NCBI GenBank assembly: GCA_937989565.1
Contig: CALKRM010000006.1
Coordinates: forward strand, 1 to 27,600
Length of the DNA: 27,600 nucleotides
Origin: an uncultured Candidatus Saccharibacteria bacterium
Lineage (GTDB): Bacteria > Patescibacteriota > Saccharimonadia > Saccharimonadales > Saccharimonadaceae
Direction of reading: 5' to 3'
Part shown: one piece after another, positions 7,677 through 14,393 of the stretch
Position numbering within the stretch: the first letter of the stretch is position 1
How the letters are laid out: every line of letters begins with the position of its first letter
Position numbers and translations under genes: made by a program
The notes under the pieces: generated by a model
Database searches by the model: none
What the model saw: the letters and a program-made list of their open reading frames with translations, nothing else
What the model was told of the DNA's origin: nothing

Positions 7677-8276
7677 ATGGAATTGCCAAATAATACGCAC
7701 AGTAGCGAAGCCGCAAAGCAAATGAAGTCTGTAGCAGAAGGATTTAATCCTGAACTGACTACTGAAGAAAAAATACGGGCGGCAGCAGAATTTGAGGGTC
7801 TGGTTCTATCGACGTTTCTTAGATTCGCGGGAGATGCGAAAACTTATGACCATACTGTACTAGAAGATGGGATAAAGTCGAGTATTCTTTTAGAAATTCC
7901 TCAAGAAGACGGATCTTGTGTATTGGTCGAAGTGGAGTCCGCTACGTTTGATGGGGGAGGTGAAGAACGATCCGTACGAATTATTGAGTCGGATGGGGGA
8001 GATAAAGAGAGACATCATTATTATATAGAAGATGATCAGGTTTTGAGGTACGATGACAATCTTGCTGAGCGCTCGCGAGAGTTAAGGGGAGCGCTGCGCC
8101 CCGAAGAAAGTATCAGTATTGAGGGCATAAAGCGTGCGCTCGATATGTGTAGAAATGAAGTAGAGAATCGTAAATTAGAGCAGCAAATGGGGTTGAATAG
8201 TCAACCGGTCGGTGTGGAAGAAATAAATAAGCTGGCAAAACTATTGGAGTCTGCTGAGCCGCATAAGCTGTACTAA
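7677..8276 (+). CDS. Unknown acidic 199-aa protein
   Basis: I do not recognise the family. The preferred start is ATG 7677, which follows the promoter and an AAAGGA. An earlier in-frame start would lie inside the -35 box. The protein is soluble and acidic, with no signal or membrane segment. A helical N-terminus (about 1-55) is followed by a probable beta-rich middle with regularly spaced strands (SSILLEIP, CVLVEVESATF, RSVRIIES, HHYYIEDDQVLRYD), then a helical C-terminus (about 130-195) rich in Glu/Arg. The start codon overlaps the stop of a 3-codon minicistron (ATG 7666, TAATG junction), which could couple translation. It overlaps the end of convergent prfA by 4 nt. Confidence 0.75.
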   Translation: MELPNNTHSSEAAKQMKSVAEGFNPELTTEEKIRAAAEFEGLVLSTFLRFAGDAKTYDHTVLEDGIKSSILLEIPQEDGSCVLVEVESATFDGGGEERSVRIIESDGGDKERHHYYIEDDQVLRYDDNLAERSRELRGALRPEESISIEGIKRALDMCRNEVENRKLEQQMGLNSQPVGVEEINKLAKLLESAEPHKLY

Positions 8277-9343
8277 TTACTAGCATTCTGAGCTTTCAGC
8301 TCGCGCTCATATCTCTGTAGATTTTCAATCAAATCGTCGATATCCCCGTTCATTGCAGCGGGGATATTGCTGCGGTTGTAGTGAATGCGGTGGTCGGTGA
8401 TTCGGTCTTGAGGGAAGTTGTATGTTCGGATTTTTTCCGAGCGGTCGCCAGTTCCAACCAACGAGCGTCGCTCGGCACTTAATTTGGCGTTTTCCTCGTC
8501 AATTTTCATCTGTAACAATCGCGAACGAAGCACGCTCATGGCTTTTTCGCGGTTTTTAATTTGCGATTTTTCGTCTTGGTTTGTGACGATCATTCCAGTC
8601 GGCAAGTGGGTGATTCGCACCGCTGAGTCTGTGGTGTTCACGCTCTGTCCGCCGTGTCCGCTGGAGCGGTAAATATCAACTCGCAAATCGTTCGGGTTTA
8701 TCTCGATGTCGGCTTCTTCTGCTTCTGGTAAAACTGCTACTGTTACGGTTGAAGTGTGAACGCGACCTTGGCTTTCGGTGACTGGAACTCGCTGAACTCG
8801 ATGTACGCCACCTTCGAACTTCAATTTAGAGTATGGCGCATCGCCCTTGATCATGAAAATAACTTCTTTATAGCCGCCAGAATCATTGACTGATTCGCTA
8901 ATTAATTCTACTTTATAGCCGTTAGATTCGCACCAACGTAAATACATGCGGTATAGTTCTGCCGCAAACAATGACGCCTCATCGCCACCCGCACCAGCGC
9001 GGATTTCCATGATAATATTTTTCTCATCGTTGGGGTCTTTCGGGGTAAGTAGGATGAATAATTCTTCTTCTAATTCGGTCAATCGAGCTTCGGTTTCAGC
9101 AATCTCAAGTTTCGCCAGTGCAGCCAATTCGCCGCCTTCGTTGGCTAACTTTTTGGCTTCTACTAAGTTTTTTTCCAGGTTTTCTCGCTCTTCGCCTTTG
9201 GAGATAAGCGTTTCTAATTCTGAAAATCGTTTGTTTTTTACCGTAAAATCTGGCGAGCTGTAAGCGTCAGGTTGCGCTAAAAAACTGCTTAAATCAGCTC
9301 GTTCATTTTTTAGAGAATCCATATCTAAAGAAATCTTTGCCAT
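8273..9343 (-). CDS. prfA: Peptide chain release factor 1
   Basis: The protein is 356 aa, the normal RF1 length. It carries the stop-codon-reading loop as PVT in RVPVTESQGRVHTS (RF1-type PxT, not the RF2 SPF) and the catalytic GGQ in SSGHGGQSVNTTDSAVR, followed by the conserved KSQIKNREKAM region. It recognises UAA and UAG and triggers peptide release. The GGQ glutamine is the expected target of PrmC encoded just downstream. It starts at ATG 9343 with a TATAAT box ending 9 nt away and no Shine-Dalgarno. Confidence 0.96.
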   Translation of the reverse strand: MAKISLDMDSLKNERADLSSFLAQPDAYSSPDFTVKNKRFSELETLISKGEERENLEKNLVEAKKLANEGGELAALAKLEIAETEARLTELEEELFILLTPKDPNDEKNIIMEIRAGAGGDEASLFAAELYRMYLRWCESNGYKVELISESVNDSGGYKEVIFMIKGDAPYSKLKFEGGVHRVQRVPVTESQGRVHTSTVTVAVLPEAEEADIEINPNDLRVDIYRSSGHGGQSVNTTDSAVRITHLPTGMIVTNQDEKSQIKNREKAMSVLRSRLLQMKIDEENAKLSAERRSLVGTGDRSEKIRTYNFPQDRITDHRIHYNRSNIPAAMNGDIDDLIENLQRYERELKAQNASN

Positions 9344-9352
9344 ATCTATAAA

Positions 9353-9358
9353 ATTATA
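9353..9358 (-). promoter_or_regulatory. -10 box of prfA
   Basis: Perfect TATAAT on the minus strand, 9 nt before ATG 9343. It lies between the prfA start and the plus-strand -35 at 9366, so the two divergent promoters share DNA. Confidence 0.65.
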
Positions 9359-9365
9359 TCATACA

Positions 9366-9394
9366 TTGACAAATGTTTCTCAGTATTGTATTAT
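9366..9394 (+). promoter_or_regulatory. Strong promoter of the gene at 9404
   Basis: Perfect TTGACA (9366-9371), exact 17-bp spacer, TATTAT (9389-9394), ending 9 nt before ATG 9404. The predicted leader is about 3 nt. Confidence 0.8.
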
Positions 9395-9403
9395 ATAGTA
9401 ATA

Positions 9404-10003
9404 ATGAGAGAATATGAGGGCGATTCGCGTGATTTGGTTTACGAAAATACTGATAAGTTGGCGCTTTGTGATGTTGGAAAGTCGCCTGAACTGGTGCAGT
9501 GTATTGAAGATCTTCCAGAGGATATACCAGCAAACGATCCGAGGATTGATTTGATCGTGAAGAGTTTGTTTGAGATTGATACCAATCCAATAGAGAAGCC
9601 GGTTTCATTACGCGATTTGAATGAATCAATTAAAGGTAATATTGCCAGTGAAACAAAAATATCTATATATGAGGGTGAGTGGCCTGACATGAGAGCGATT
9701 CCGGAATCTGATATTCCATTGCCGGTTGAATTATTTGTGGCTGCACCGATGATTAAAGATTGGCGAGAAGGGCGAATGTCGGAGTCGAAAGGTGGGAAAA
9801 GTAGTCGTGATATTATTAGGCAATACGCAGGAATGGACCCGAAAACTAGTCCTTCAATACGCAGTGTAGACGTTGTTGTGGATTCTGATGGCGAAGTGTT
9901 TTTGGCTCTACAAGGGGACGGCGCTCACCGCTTATGTGCCGCAAAGATGCGGGGAGACCGTGAAATATTATGTCGTGAGGTAAATATTGTCAGATTGAAC
10001 TAA
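9404..10003 (+). CDS. Unknown protein with a ParB/sulfiredoxin-like motif
   Basis: The protein is 199 aa and soluble. The start at ATG 9404 is set by the promoter; an upstream in-frame TTG would lie in the spacer. Near the C-terminus, VDVVVDSDGEVFLAL is followed by GDGAHRLCAAKMRGD (residues 171-185) and a final strand CREVNIVRL. The order strand, G-x-x-R-x-x-A-A-x-x-x-G, strand is the arrangement of the ParB N-domain and sulfiredoxin (GxHRxxAA), which binds CTP or ATP. The family link is an inference from this motif and from its position at the domain's end. The N-terminal 100 residues are acidic and unrecognised. It shares a terminator with convergent rpmE. Confidence 0.75.
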   Translation: MREYEGDSRDLVYENTDKLALCDVGKSPELVQCIEDLPEDIPANDPRIDLIVKSLFEIDTNPIEKPVSLRDLNESIKGNIASETKISIYEGEWPDMRAIPESDIPLPVELFVAAPMIKDWREGRMSESKGGKSSRDIIRQYAGMDPKTSPSIRSVDVVVDSDGEVFLALQGDGAHRLCAAKMRGDREILCREVNIVRLN

Positions 10004-10011
10004 TGTAAAAT

Positions 10012-10038
10012 AAAACCGCCCAGTGATTGAGCGGTTTT
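10012..10038. terminator. Bidirectional terminator between the 9404 gene and rpmE
   Basis: AAAACCGC (10012-10019) pairs with GCGGTTTT (10031-10038) around an 11-nt loop. T residues follow on the plus strand, and an A-rich run precedes the stem, giving a U-rich tail on the minus strand. It lies between convergent stop codons. Confidence 0.8.
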
Positions 10039-10063
10039 TGGATTGTCGGACTAATTTGTCAGA

Positions 10064-10408
10064 TTATTTAGTCTTTTTGTCTGATTTTGGAGAATCAGTT
10101 TTAGCTGCTTTTTTAGCGTTAGCTTTCTTTGCTTTGTTTGCCAAAGCTGCTCGGCGAGCTTCAGCGGCAGCTTGACGAGCCTTAAAGCGATCAACACGAC
10201 CCTCGGTGTCGATAATCTTTTCTTCACCAGTAAAGAATGGGTGTGAAGCTGATGAAATGTGAACCTTAACTAATGGATATTCGTTGCCGTCTTCCCATTT
10301 GATAGTTTCGGTTGTTTGCGCTGTTGACTGAGTCAAGAACGCGAAGCCCGCTTGTTCGTCGCTAAATACGACAGGGCGATAGTTTTGTGGGTGAATACTG
10401 CTTTTCAT
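10064..10408 (-). CDS. rpmE2: 50S ribosomal protein L31, type B (zinc-independent), with basic tail
   Basis: The protein is 114 aa. MKSSIHPQNYRPVVFSD at the N-terminus and SSASHPFFTGEEKIIDTEGRVDRF are characteristic of type B bL31. There is no cysteine, so it is the zinc-free form. The last 35 or so residues are a Lys/Ala-rich extension (AEARRAALANKAKKANAKKAAK), longer than the typical 80-90 aa protein and probably disordered or rRNA-binding. It is a large-subunit protein at the central protuberance bridging the two subunits. It has a strong private promoter and a predicted 3-nt leader. Confidence 0.92.
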   Translation of the reverse strand: MKSSIHPQNYRPVVFSDEQAGFAFLTQSTAQTTETIKWEDGNEYPLVKVHISSASHPFFTGEEKIIDTEGRVDRFKARQAAAEARRAALANKAKKANAKKAAKTDSPKSDKKTK

Positions 10409-10417
10409 AACTGTTCA

Positions 10418-10446
10418 ATTGTACATAATTTATCGAAAAATGTCAA
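10418..10446 (-). promoter_or_regulatory. Promoter of rpmE (L31)
   Basis: On the minus strand: perfect TTGACA (10441-10446), exact 17-bp spacer, TACAAT (10418-10423), ending 9 nt before ATG 10408. Confidence 0.8.
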
Positions 10447-10464
10447 AAGTCCGTAGCCTTAACT

Positions 10465-10493
10465 TTGCTATTTTGATAAAATTATTATATAAA
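10465..10493 (+). promoter_or_regulatory. Promoter of the gene at 10502
   Basis: TTGCTA (10465-10470), 17-bp spacer, TATAAA (10488-10493), ending 8 nt before ATG 10502. The region is AT-rich, so alternative -10 registers exist. Confidence 0.6.
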
Positions 10494-10501
10494 ATAAAAG
10501 T

Positions 10502-11488
10502 ATGATTGAGTTGCCAGTTAGTCCTGATATTTTGAGTGAGTTAAGTCCAGTGGCGCCGCCAAAGTTATTATCTCAGGCTCAAGACGCTAGTCGAGGTAAT
10601 CTTATGGTCTATGTAAAAGCGGATAATTATCTGGGCACGGAAACGAGCGACCCTCCGTTCATGAAAAGTCGATATAAAACGACTGAATACGAAGCGATAA
10701 ATGATTTTGTGCAATTTATAGAGATGACAAAGCATTATTTACCTGATTACATGGAGTATTGTGCTAAAGAATTAATAGATGAATTGGCGTTTTTGGGCAT
10801 GCCGGAACTAAATTTCGCAGCAAACGCGTTAGCGAAAAGGCTGAGATATCATTTGGAGGTTGATAATAAGCCGGTCTATATTGACGTAGGAAATTCGCTA
10901 AGTCAGTGTCGTGTTAAAAACGAGATGAAAAGTAGTCAGTATATTTTAAGTTTGGTCTTATCTAAATTTCCAGACGATGAATTCGAAGAATATGAAGGTA
11001 GACTGAAAGTGTATGGCGGTAGAGGTGAGATTGACAAGAGCTCTAAGGTTTTATTTCTTGATGATTGGATTATTAGCGGTGATCAAGTAAAGAAACGAAT
11101 TGCAGGATTTGCAGTAGATAATGATCCTGAGAGCCATGAGGCAAGTGTTTTGGTTATGGCAGCTAGTAGTAACTACATTGATAATGGTATAAGTGCGGAC
11201 TCTCTGTGGGGGGAGGCGACATATCCTGTAGAGGCTTACTATAGACTCAAAAATGACCATAATGATTGGGGTGTAAGTAGAGTAACAGGTATACACTCTT
11301 CGACTGATAGCGCATTTGGCTGTGAGGTTGATGATATAGCTTATCGTGCTATCGAAGGGGGGATTCTCAAGGGGGAGAGAATTGATAGGTTAATTTTACC
11401 TGCGTTGGTAAATATAGTACGACCGTATCGAAATGGTGAAGATTTTGATGGTTTATCGCGATTTAGACAATTGCTAGATAAAGGGTAA
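10502..11488 (+). CDS. Unknown 328-aa protein with a phosphoribosyltransferase-like motif
   Basis: I do not recognise the family by name. The start at ATG 10502 is set by the adjacent promoter. The protein is soluble. Residues 183-193, VLFLDDWIISG, have the form of the PRPP-binding loop of type I phosphoribosyltransferases (four hydrophobics, two acidics, two or three residues, then Ser/Thr-Gly), preceded by a strand (PVYIDVGNS, about 124-132) and followed by a second strand (SVLVMAASS). This is the PRTase core order. The N-terminal 120 residues are mainly helical. It could be a nucleotide-salvage enzyme or a non-catalytic PRTase-fold protein. It is monocistronic between rpmE and rpsB. Confidence 0.75.
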   Translation: MIELPVSPDILSELSPVAPPKLLSQAQDASRGNLMVYVKADNYLGTETSDPPFMKSRYKTTEYEAINDFVQFIEMTKHYLPDYMEYCAKELIDELAFLGMPELNFAANALAKRLRYHLEVDNKPVYIDVGNSLSQCRVKNEMKSSQYILSLVLSKFPDDEFEEYEGRLKVYGGRGEIDKSSKVLFLDDWIISGDQVKKRIAGFAVDNDPESHEASVLVMAASSNYIDNGISADSLWGEATYPVEAYYRLKNDHNDWGVSRVTGIHSSTDSAFGCEVDDIAYRAIEGGILKGERIDRLILPALVNIVRPYRNGEDFDGLSRFRQLLDKG

Positions 11489-11491
11489 TAT

Positions 11492-11520
11492 TTGCAGATT
11501 TATTGATTATTTGGTATAAT
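11492..11520 (+). promoter_or_regulatory. Promoter of the rpsB-tsf operon
   Basis: TTGCAG (11492-11497), 17-bp spacer, TGg plus TATAAT (11515-11520). The start is near 11527, giving a leader of about 70 nt to ATG 11598. Confidence 0.75.
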
Positions 11521-11549
11521 TGCCAGGTAACTAATTTTAATGACACAAT

Positions 11550-11576
11550 CCGTTTCACACTCCAAATCGTGAGCGG
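11550..11576 (+). promoter_or_regulatory. Hairpin in the rpsB 5' leader
   Basis: CCGTT(T)CAC (11550-11558) pairs with GTGAGCGG (11569-11576) as 8 base pairs including one G-T wobble and one bulged T, with a 10-nt loop. It ends 7 nt before the Shine-Dalgarno AAGGAG. rpsB leaders are feedback-regulated by S2 in several bacteria. Whether this hairpin does that is inference. Confidence 0.4.
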
Positions 11577-11597
11577 ATGAGGCAAAAGGAGAAGAGA

Positions 11598-12326
11598 ATG
11601 TCTGTAAAGGTAGACATTAAGGCTTTGCTGGAGTCGGGTGTTCATTTTGGACACAAAACCAGCCGCTGGCACCCAAAGATGGCGCCATATATTCACAGTA
11701 AGCGTCAGGATAGTCACATTATTGACTTGACTAAGACCGTTGAAGCTTTGGACAAGGCTTTGCCAGAATTGACAAAAATCGCTGCATCAGGCCGTAAGGT
11801 TCTGTTTGTTGGTACTAAAAAACAAGCTAAAGACGTTGTTCGTGAAGCAGCTGAAAAGATTAACCAGCCATACGTAGTTGAGCGCTGGATTGGCGGTATG
11901 TTGACTAACGGTTCAACTATTGCTCAGCAAATTAAGAAACTGAAGAATCTTGAAAAGCGAATGGCTTCAGGTGACTTGGAAAAGCGTTATAACAAGCTTG
12001 AAGTGCAGCGTTTCCAGGAGGAAATCGACAGCTTGAATATGAAATATGGCGGCATCAAGGACTTGATGGGCAAACCAGGCGCTGTTGTTGTAGTTGACGC
12101 ATTGACCGACGCAAATGCAGTTCGTGAGGCTCAAACTTTGGGCGTGCCAGTATTTGCGATTGTTGACACCAACGTTAACCCAACAGGAATTGATTACGTA
12201 ATTCCAGGTAATGACGATGCTGTTAAGGGTATTCAATTGCTATTAGACTACTTCACTGCAGCTGTTGCTGAAGGCGCAGGTAGCGTAAAGGCTGAAGAAA
12301 AACCAGCTAAAAAAGAGGAGAAATAG
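11598..12326 (+). CDS. rpsB: 30S ribosomal protein S2
   Basis: The protein is 242 aa, beginning MSVKVDIKALLESGVHFGH. GVHFGHKTSRWHPKMAPYI is the uS2 signature 1, and the downstream conserved regions WIGGMLTNGSTI, PGAVVVVDALTDANAVREA and VDTNVNPTGIDYVIPGNDDA are all present. The short C-terminal tail is Lys/Glu-rich. ATG 11598 is preferred over 11577 because AAGGAG lies at the right distance and family alignment starts here. It is a structural protein of the small subunit and is co-transcribed with tsf 1 nt downstream. Confidence 0.97.
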   Translation: MSVKVDIKALLESGVHFGHKTSRWHPKMAPYIHSKRQDSHIIDLTKTVEALDKALPELTKIAASGRKVLFVGTKKQAKDVVREAAEKINQPYVVERWIGGMLTNGSTIAQQIKKLKNLEKRMASGDLEKRYNKLEVQRFQEEIDSLNMKYGGIKDLMGKPGAVVVVDALTDANAVREAQTLGVPVFAIVDTNVNPTGIDYVIPGNDDAVKGIQLLLDYFTAAVAEGAGSVKAEEKPAKKEEK

Positions 12327-12327
12327 G

Positions 12328-12924
12328 ATGGGCGTTTCTGTTGACGATATCAAAAAATTGCGTGAATTGACTGGCGTAGGCTTGACTGACGCTAAAAAAG
12401 CTTTGGTTGAGGCTGAAGGCGATTTCGATAAAGCTTTGGAAGCTATGCGCAAAAAAGGCTTGACGAAAGCTGAAAAGAAGGGCGACCGCGAAGCTCGTGA
12501 AGGCTTGATCGAAGGTTATGTTCACTCTGGTCGAATCGGCGTTATCGTTGAGGTAAACTGCGAAACCGACTTTGTGGCTCGACTTGACGACTTTAAGACG
12601 TTGGCGCACGAAGTTGCTATGCAGATTGCAGCGATGAGCCCAAAGTATGTTTCTGAAGCTGACATTCCAGCAGAGGAAATGGAGCGCGTTAAGGCTGAGC
12701 TTATGGCGAGCGAATCTTTGGCAAGCAAGCCTGAAGAAATGCGCGAAAAGATCGTTGAAGGTCAATTGAAGAAGCATTTTGCTGAACAGGTTCTTATGAG
12801 CCAGGCGTACATTTTGGACGACTCTAAGACTGTTGAGCAGCACGTTAAGGAAGCAATTGCGAAATTAGGCGAGAACATCGTTATTCGTCAGTTTAAGCGA
12901 ATCGAGCTGGGCGTAAGCGAATAG
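12328..12924 (+). CDS. tsf: Elongation factor Ts (short form)
   Basis: The protein is 198 aa. The N-terminal UBA-like domain carries the EF-Ts signature 1 (LRELTGVGLTDAKKAL), and signature 2 lies in GVIVEVNCETDFVARLDDF, which contains the core residues TDFV that insert into EF-Tu. It is the nucleotide exchange factor for EF-Tu. The length is that of the one-core-domain forms, shorter than the 283-aa E. coli protein. GAGGAG (12315-12320) inside the end of rpsB is its ribosome binding site. pyrH, the usual next gene, is absent; a terminator follows. Confidence 0.96.
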   Translation: MGVSVDDIKKLRELTGVGLTDAKKALVEAEGDFDKALEAMRKKGLTKAEKKGDREAREGLIEGYVHSGRIGVIVEVNCETDFVARLDDFKTLAHEVAMQIAAMSPKYVSEADIPAEEMERVKAELMASESLASKPEEMREKIVEGQLKKHFAEQVLMSQAYILDDSKTVEQHVKEAIAKLGENIVIRQFKRIELGVSE

Positions 12925-12944
12925 ATTTTCACACAGAGAAGAAG

Positions 12945-12972
12945 TCGGCTGTAGTAATGCGGCCGATTTTTT
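12945..12972 (+). terminator. Intrinsic terminator of the rpsB-tsf operon
   Basis: TCGGCT (12945-12950) pairs with GGCCGA (12961-12966, one wobble) around a 10-nt loop, followed by six T residues (12967-12972). Confidence 0.8.
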
Positions 12973-12975
12973 ATT

Positions 12976-13028
12976 TTGTCAATATTTACCACAAGCATAT
13001 TGACAATATCGCAAATATGTGCTAGTAT
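12976..13028 (+). promoter_or_regulatory. Promoter with overlapping perfect inverted repeat
   Basis: TTGACA (13000-13005), 17-bp spacer, TGc plus TAGTAT (13023-13028) form the promoter of the gene at 13072. TTGTCAATAT (12976-12985) is a perfect inverted repeat of ATATTGACAA (12997-13006) with an 11-nt spacer. The right arm covers the -35 box, so the repeat is a plausible operator. AAAGGAAAG before ATG 13072 is the ribosome binding site. Confidence 0.65.
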
Positions 13029-13071
13029 GGTTACATATCAAAAATGATAGTAAAAACAAAAAAGGAAAGAT

Positions 13072-14352
13072 ATGAACGAAAAGTTCGACCAAAATCCAAA
13101 TAATAATACAGATAATTCTCCGGAAGGAGATTCCGCACAAGGTTCTTCTTCGAAAGAAGTTACATGGGACGTAGTAGCAGATGCTGGAGAGGCTCTTGGG
13201 CGTGAAGCAGAAGCGACTGCGGAGCAAAATCAAGACGAAAATACACCTGCGGAGCAAAATCCAGACAAACCCAAGGTGGTGAAGGTTAATTACAGGGGCG
13301 ACGCTTACGGGAAGACGAAACAATATCCGACTACGGAGTTACAGAAGAAAACGCGTGATGAGCGTATTGCTGACGGTCAGGAGATAGTTGCTGCGCTGAA
13401 GAATAAGGCTAAAGAAGGTCTTGGTCGCGTATGGAAGGGTTTGAAAGATAGTTTTTATATTGGCGTGAGTCGGGGTTCTGAATTACCTGGACAGATTGCT
13501 GAAGGAGCTGGACGCGCTAAGGAAAATATAGGCAATACTTTATCTGAAGCAAAGAATAAGGCTGCGGAATTGTTTGCGGGCGGTCGAGAGTTTATTCTTC
13601 AGAAAGCCTCAGAAGCCCGTACGCGAAAAGAAGAAAGGCAAAAAGCTCGTCAAGAACGCAAGGAAGCTCGGGCTAAGGCTAAAGAACAGCGCGAGTTGGA
13701 TAGGCAGAAATATAACGAAGCGCGAGAGCAGGATAAGACAGACAATGAGGCTGACAAGTCGACAATCGATAGCAATAAAGAGACTGTAAAAAACTCTAAG
13801 CAAGAGCAAAAAGAGGCTGCCGCCAAGCTGGAAGAAGCAGAAAAGATACGACGAGAGGCGGAAGAGAAGGCTAAGAAAGCTGCCGCTGAGTATGACGCCG
13901 CAAAGAAGGCATTCGAAGCTGATCAAACGAATGAGAAGTTGCGCCTGGAGGCTGCTAAAAAGCGTGGTCTGGCTGAGGCTGCCGCAGCGGAGTTGAAGCT
14001 TGCTGAATTTAATGTTAGTGAGCAGAAGAGTAAGATTGATTCTGCCGAGGAAGAAATTGATAAGGCTAAGAGTGAAATAGATAAAGCTAAGGAAGCCATG
14101 AAGGAGCGTGCAGAAAAAGCCCGGGAACGTAAAAACGCACGACGACAAGCTCGCAGAGAGGCTCTCGGCGACAAATGGGAATCTGCCAAAGATAAACTGG
14201 CGCGGGTTGCTGGCAAGGGCGCTGACTGGATGATGAATCTTGGCAGAAGGGCTGTTGCGGGAGCTGGTAGGGTTGTCGGTAGGGCTGCTAGGGCGGTCGC
14301 CAACAAACTTGACCCAGTTGAGACAAATAGCGAATCAAGCAACGGTAAATAA
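13072..14352 (+). CDS. Large charged coiled-coil protein of unknown function
   Basis: The protein is 426 aa with no signal peptide. An acidic, low-complexity N-terminus (1-65) with a 10-residue imperfect repeat is followed by a short possible folded part (about 70-175) holding an aromatic stretch WKGLKDSFYIGVSRG. A long Lys/Arg/Glu/Ala-rich region with heptad-like spacing spans about 175-365, then a basic amphipathic tail rich in Gly/Ala/Arg (about 370-412). The composition resembles structural filaments or histone-like/DNA-binding proteins rather than an enzyme. Ribosome binding site AAAGGAAAG and a strong promoter suggest good expression. I cannot assign a function. Confidence 0.8.
   Translation: MNEKFDQNPNNNTDNSPEGDSAQGSSSKEVTWDVVADAGEALGREAEATAEQNQDENTPAEQNPDKPKVVKVNYRGDAYGKTKQYPTTELQKKTRDERIADGQEIVAALKNKAKEGLGRVWKGLKDSFYIGVSRGSELPGQIAEGAGRAKENIGNTLSEAKNKAAELFAGGREFILQKASEARTRKEERQKARQERKEARAKAKEQRELDRQKYNEAREQDKTDNEADKSTIDSNKETVKNSKQEQKEAAAKLEEAEKIRREAEEKAKKAAAEYDAAKKAFEADQTNEKLRLEAAKKRGLAEAAAAELKLAEFNVSEQKSKIDSAEEEIDKAKSEIDKAKEAMKERAEKARERKNARRQARREALGDKWESAKDKLARVAGKGADWMMNLGRRAVAGAGRVVGRAARAVANKLDPVETNSESSNGK
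13217..13261 (+). repeat. 30-bp-period in-frame direct repeat
   Basis: CTGCGGAGCAAAATC occurs at 13217-13231 and 13247-13261, followed in both by a near-identical AAGAC/CAGAC. It encodes the AEQNxD repeat in the acidic N-terminus of the coiled-coil protein. The 30-bp period keeps frame, so copy-number change would not disrupt the gene. Confidence 0.8.
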
Positions 14353-14358
14353 GCATAA

Positions 14359-14387
14359 TTGATAATAAAACATAAAAAGGATATTAT
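14359..14387 (+). promoter_or_regulatory. Promoter of the gene at 14394
   Basis: TTGATA (14359-14364), 17-bp spacer, TATTAT (14382-14387), ending 6 nt before ATG 14394, so +1 would be the A of the ATG. An AAAAAGG also sits in the spacer and could serve as a ribosome binding site for read-through mRNA from the upstream gene. Confidence 0.55.
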
Positions 14388-14393
14388 AAAATC

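Noticed and set aside
11550..11576. TTTCAC...GTGAG in the rpsB leader as a parS half-site pair
   Set aside because: The arms are separated by 10 nt and do not form the compact 16-bp parS palindrome; an RNA hairpin explains them better.
12307..12843. Open frame antisense to tsf
   Set aside because: It lies entirely opposite a certain gene, has no promoter or ribosome binding site and no recognisable domain.
13609..14148. Long open frame opposite the coiled-coil gene (and another at 13923-14414)
   Set aside because: The Lys/Glu/Ala-rich coding strand has few codons that give antisense stops; the antisense proteins are low-complexity Leu/Ser/Phe-rich with no start signals or family marks.
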